Shown here in pieces: positions 63,417-64,000 of a DNA stretch of 64,000 nt. Source of the DNA: Spirosoma profusum (GTDB taxonomy: Bacteria; Bacteroidota; Bacteroidia; Cytophagales; Spirosomataceae); assembly GCF_014699005.1 (NCBI RefSeq), contig NZ_JACWZY010000030.1:1-64000 (forward strand), written 5' to 3'. Position 1 is the first letter of the stretch; each line of letters begins with the position of its first letter. The notes under the pieces were generated by a model. It was not told where the DNA came from and searched no databases. It saw only the letters and a list, made by a program, of their open reading frames with translations. Position numbers and translations under genes: made by a program.

Positions 63417-64000
63417 GCTGTTTGCTTTTGAGTGTCCCAGCGTTCGCAGGTGCTGAACAACACAGACGTAATGAAGAGCAACGTACTGGTCGGATATTGC
63501 CCTAAAATTGGGTTTGTATAACTCACGACACAGATGCCAATAAATTCAGCCAGTAAGGCCAGCATGATACTAATTGTCCATGGATCGTTTAACTGCCAGA
63601 TTTTATAGGTTCCCAACAGTATGATACTGGCGAGGTAAATCAGGTAAAGCGTGAGGCCAACTATGCCCGTTTCAATCCAGATTTGAACGTACCAGCTATC
63701 GGTCGGAATTTGGGAGGCAAAGTGATTCGGCGAAAAACGCTGACCAGCACCCGACGACGTTCCAATACCCGCCCCAAAGGGTTTATCTTTCAGGTAGTTT
63801 CGTAATTTCTGCTGATTATCGAGACGTACCTGGAACGAAGCATCCTGCGTAGGACGTAGCGCCGTGCGAATCCGGTATATCTGGTAATTGGAATCGCCGA
63901 TATGCGTAAACATGAGGATTGCCAGCACGGGTATGGCGATCGCAACTCCCCGTAAAATATGTACGGGATTACGTTTCAGAAACAGATAGGCCGGATAACC
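63413..64000 (-). CDS. O-antigen ligase/polymerase-like membrane protein, N-terminus beyond window
   Basis: The frame is open to the window edge, so only the C-terminal about 195 residues are seen. Hydrophobic helices (GIVGLTLYLIYLASIILLGT, TISIMLALLAEFIGICVV) and a large loop with GAGIGTSSGAGQRF and NHFASQIPTDSWYVQIWIET match the Wzy_C/O-antigen-ligase family (conserved H...E loop). It would polymerise or ligate the lipid-linked glycan in the periplasm. It is coupled to the GT4 gene by a 4-base overlap. Confidence 0.8.
   Translation of the reverse strand, partial: GYPAYLFLKRNPVHILRGVAIAIPVLAILMFTHIGDSNYQIYRIRTALRPTQDASFQVRLDNQQKLRNYLKDKPFGAGIGTSSGAGQRFSPNHFASQIPTDSWYVQIWIETGIVGLTLYLIYLASIILLGTYKIWQLNDPWTISIMLALLAEFIGICVVSYTNPILGQYPTSTLLFITSVLFSTCERWDTQKQTA

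Noticed and set aside
1-64000. tRNA or rRNA genes, riboswitches, prophage or transposase
   Set aside because: I looked for the usual words and conserved loops and recognised none, including upstream of bioB.

Overview
The window looks like chromosomal DNA of a Bacteroidota bacterium of the order Cytophagales, most likely Spirosoma or a close relative (inference). The signs are a type IX-secretion/gliding C-terminal domain (55841-56848), Bacteroidota-style promoters (TTTG-N18-20-TAnnTTTG), a CdsA/DUF2007/CPBP-protease operon, many secreted carbohydrate-active enzymes and a mid-range G+C content. No rRNA, tRNA, CRISPR array, prophage or transposase gene was recognised.

Region 1 (1-37.5 kb) is mostly housekeeping and degradative. 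It holds a MazG-like NTP pyrophosphohydrolase, GNAT, pepT, RNase HI, trmN6, ppa, sppA, bioB, lpxH, cdsA, dusB, pyrH and frr. Among these are genes for sugar and polymer use: a CE15-like esterase, a PQQ dehydrogenase, a DUF4038/GH140-like hydrolase, a GH32 fructanase and a sugar-phosphate isomerase. There are also envelope proteins, including an OmpA-family protein, lipoproteins and a 19-repeat RCC1 propeller protein.

Region 2 (37.7-64 kb) is an exopolysaccharide/secondary-metabolite island. A membrane GT2, a half-length TolC and a Wzc/GumC-like chain-length protein with a degenerate kinase domain lead directly into two giant genes on the same strand. The first is a hybrid NRPS-PKS (A-PCP-KS-AT-ACP-aminotransferase, 2239 aa). 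The second is a terminating NRPS (C-A-PCP-TE, 1366 aa). A polysaccharide flippase, an Sfp-type phosphopantetheinyl transferase, a hexapeptide acyltransferase, two GT4 glycosyltransferases and an O-antigen-ligase/polymerase-like protein follow. The assembly line predicts a small molecule built from one amino acid, one malonyl unit whose beta-keto group is transaminated, and a second amino acid. A 37-codon Pro/Arg-rich small ORF with its own terminator lies in the same island.

Two non-coding themes run through the window. First, the pentamer ACGTA/TACGT is strikingly over-represented in genes on both strands and between genes, and it appears to bias codon choice. Second, most gene ends in several families carry long, near-perfect inverted repeats (21-43 bp arms); one related pair has MITE-like terminal inverted repeats.
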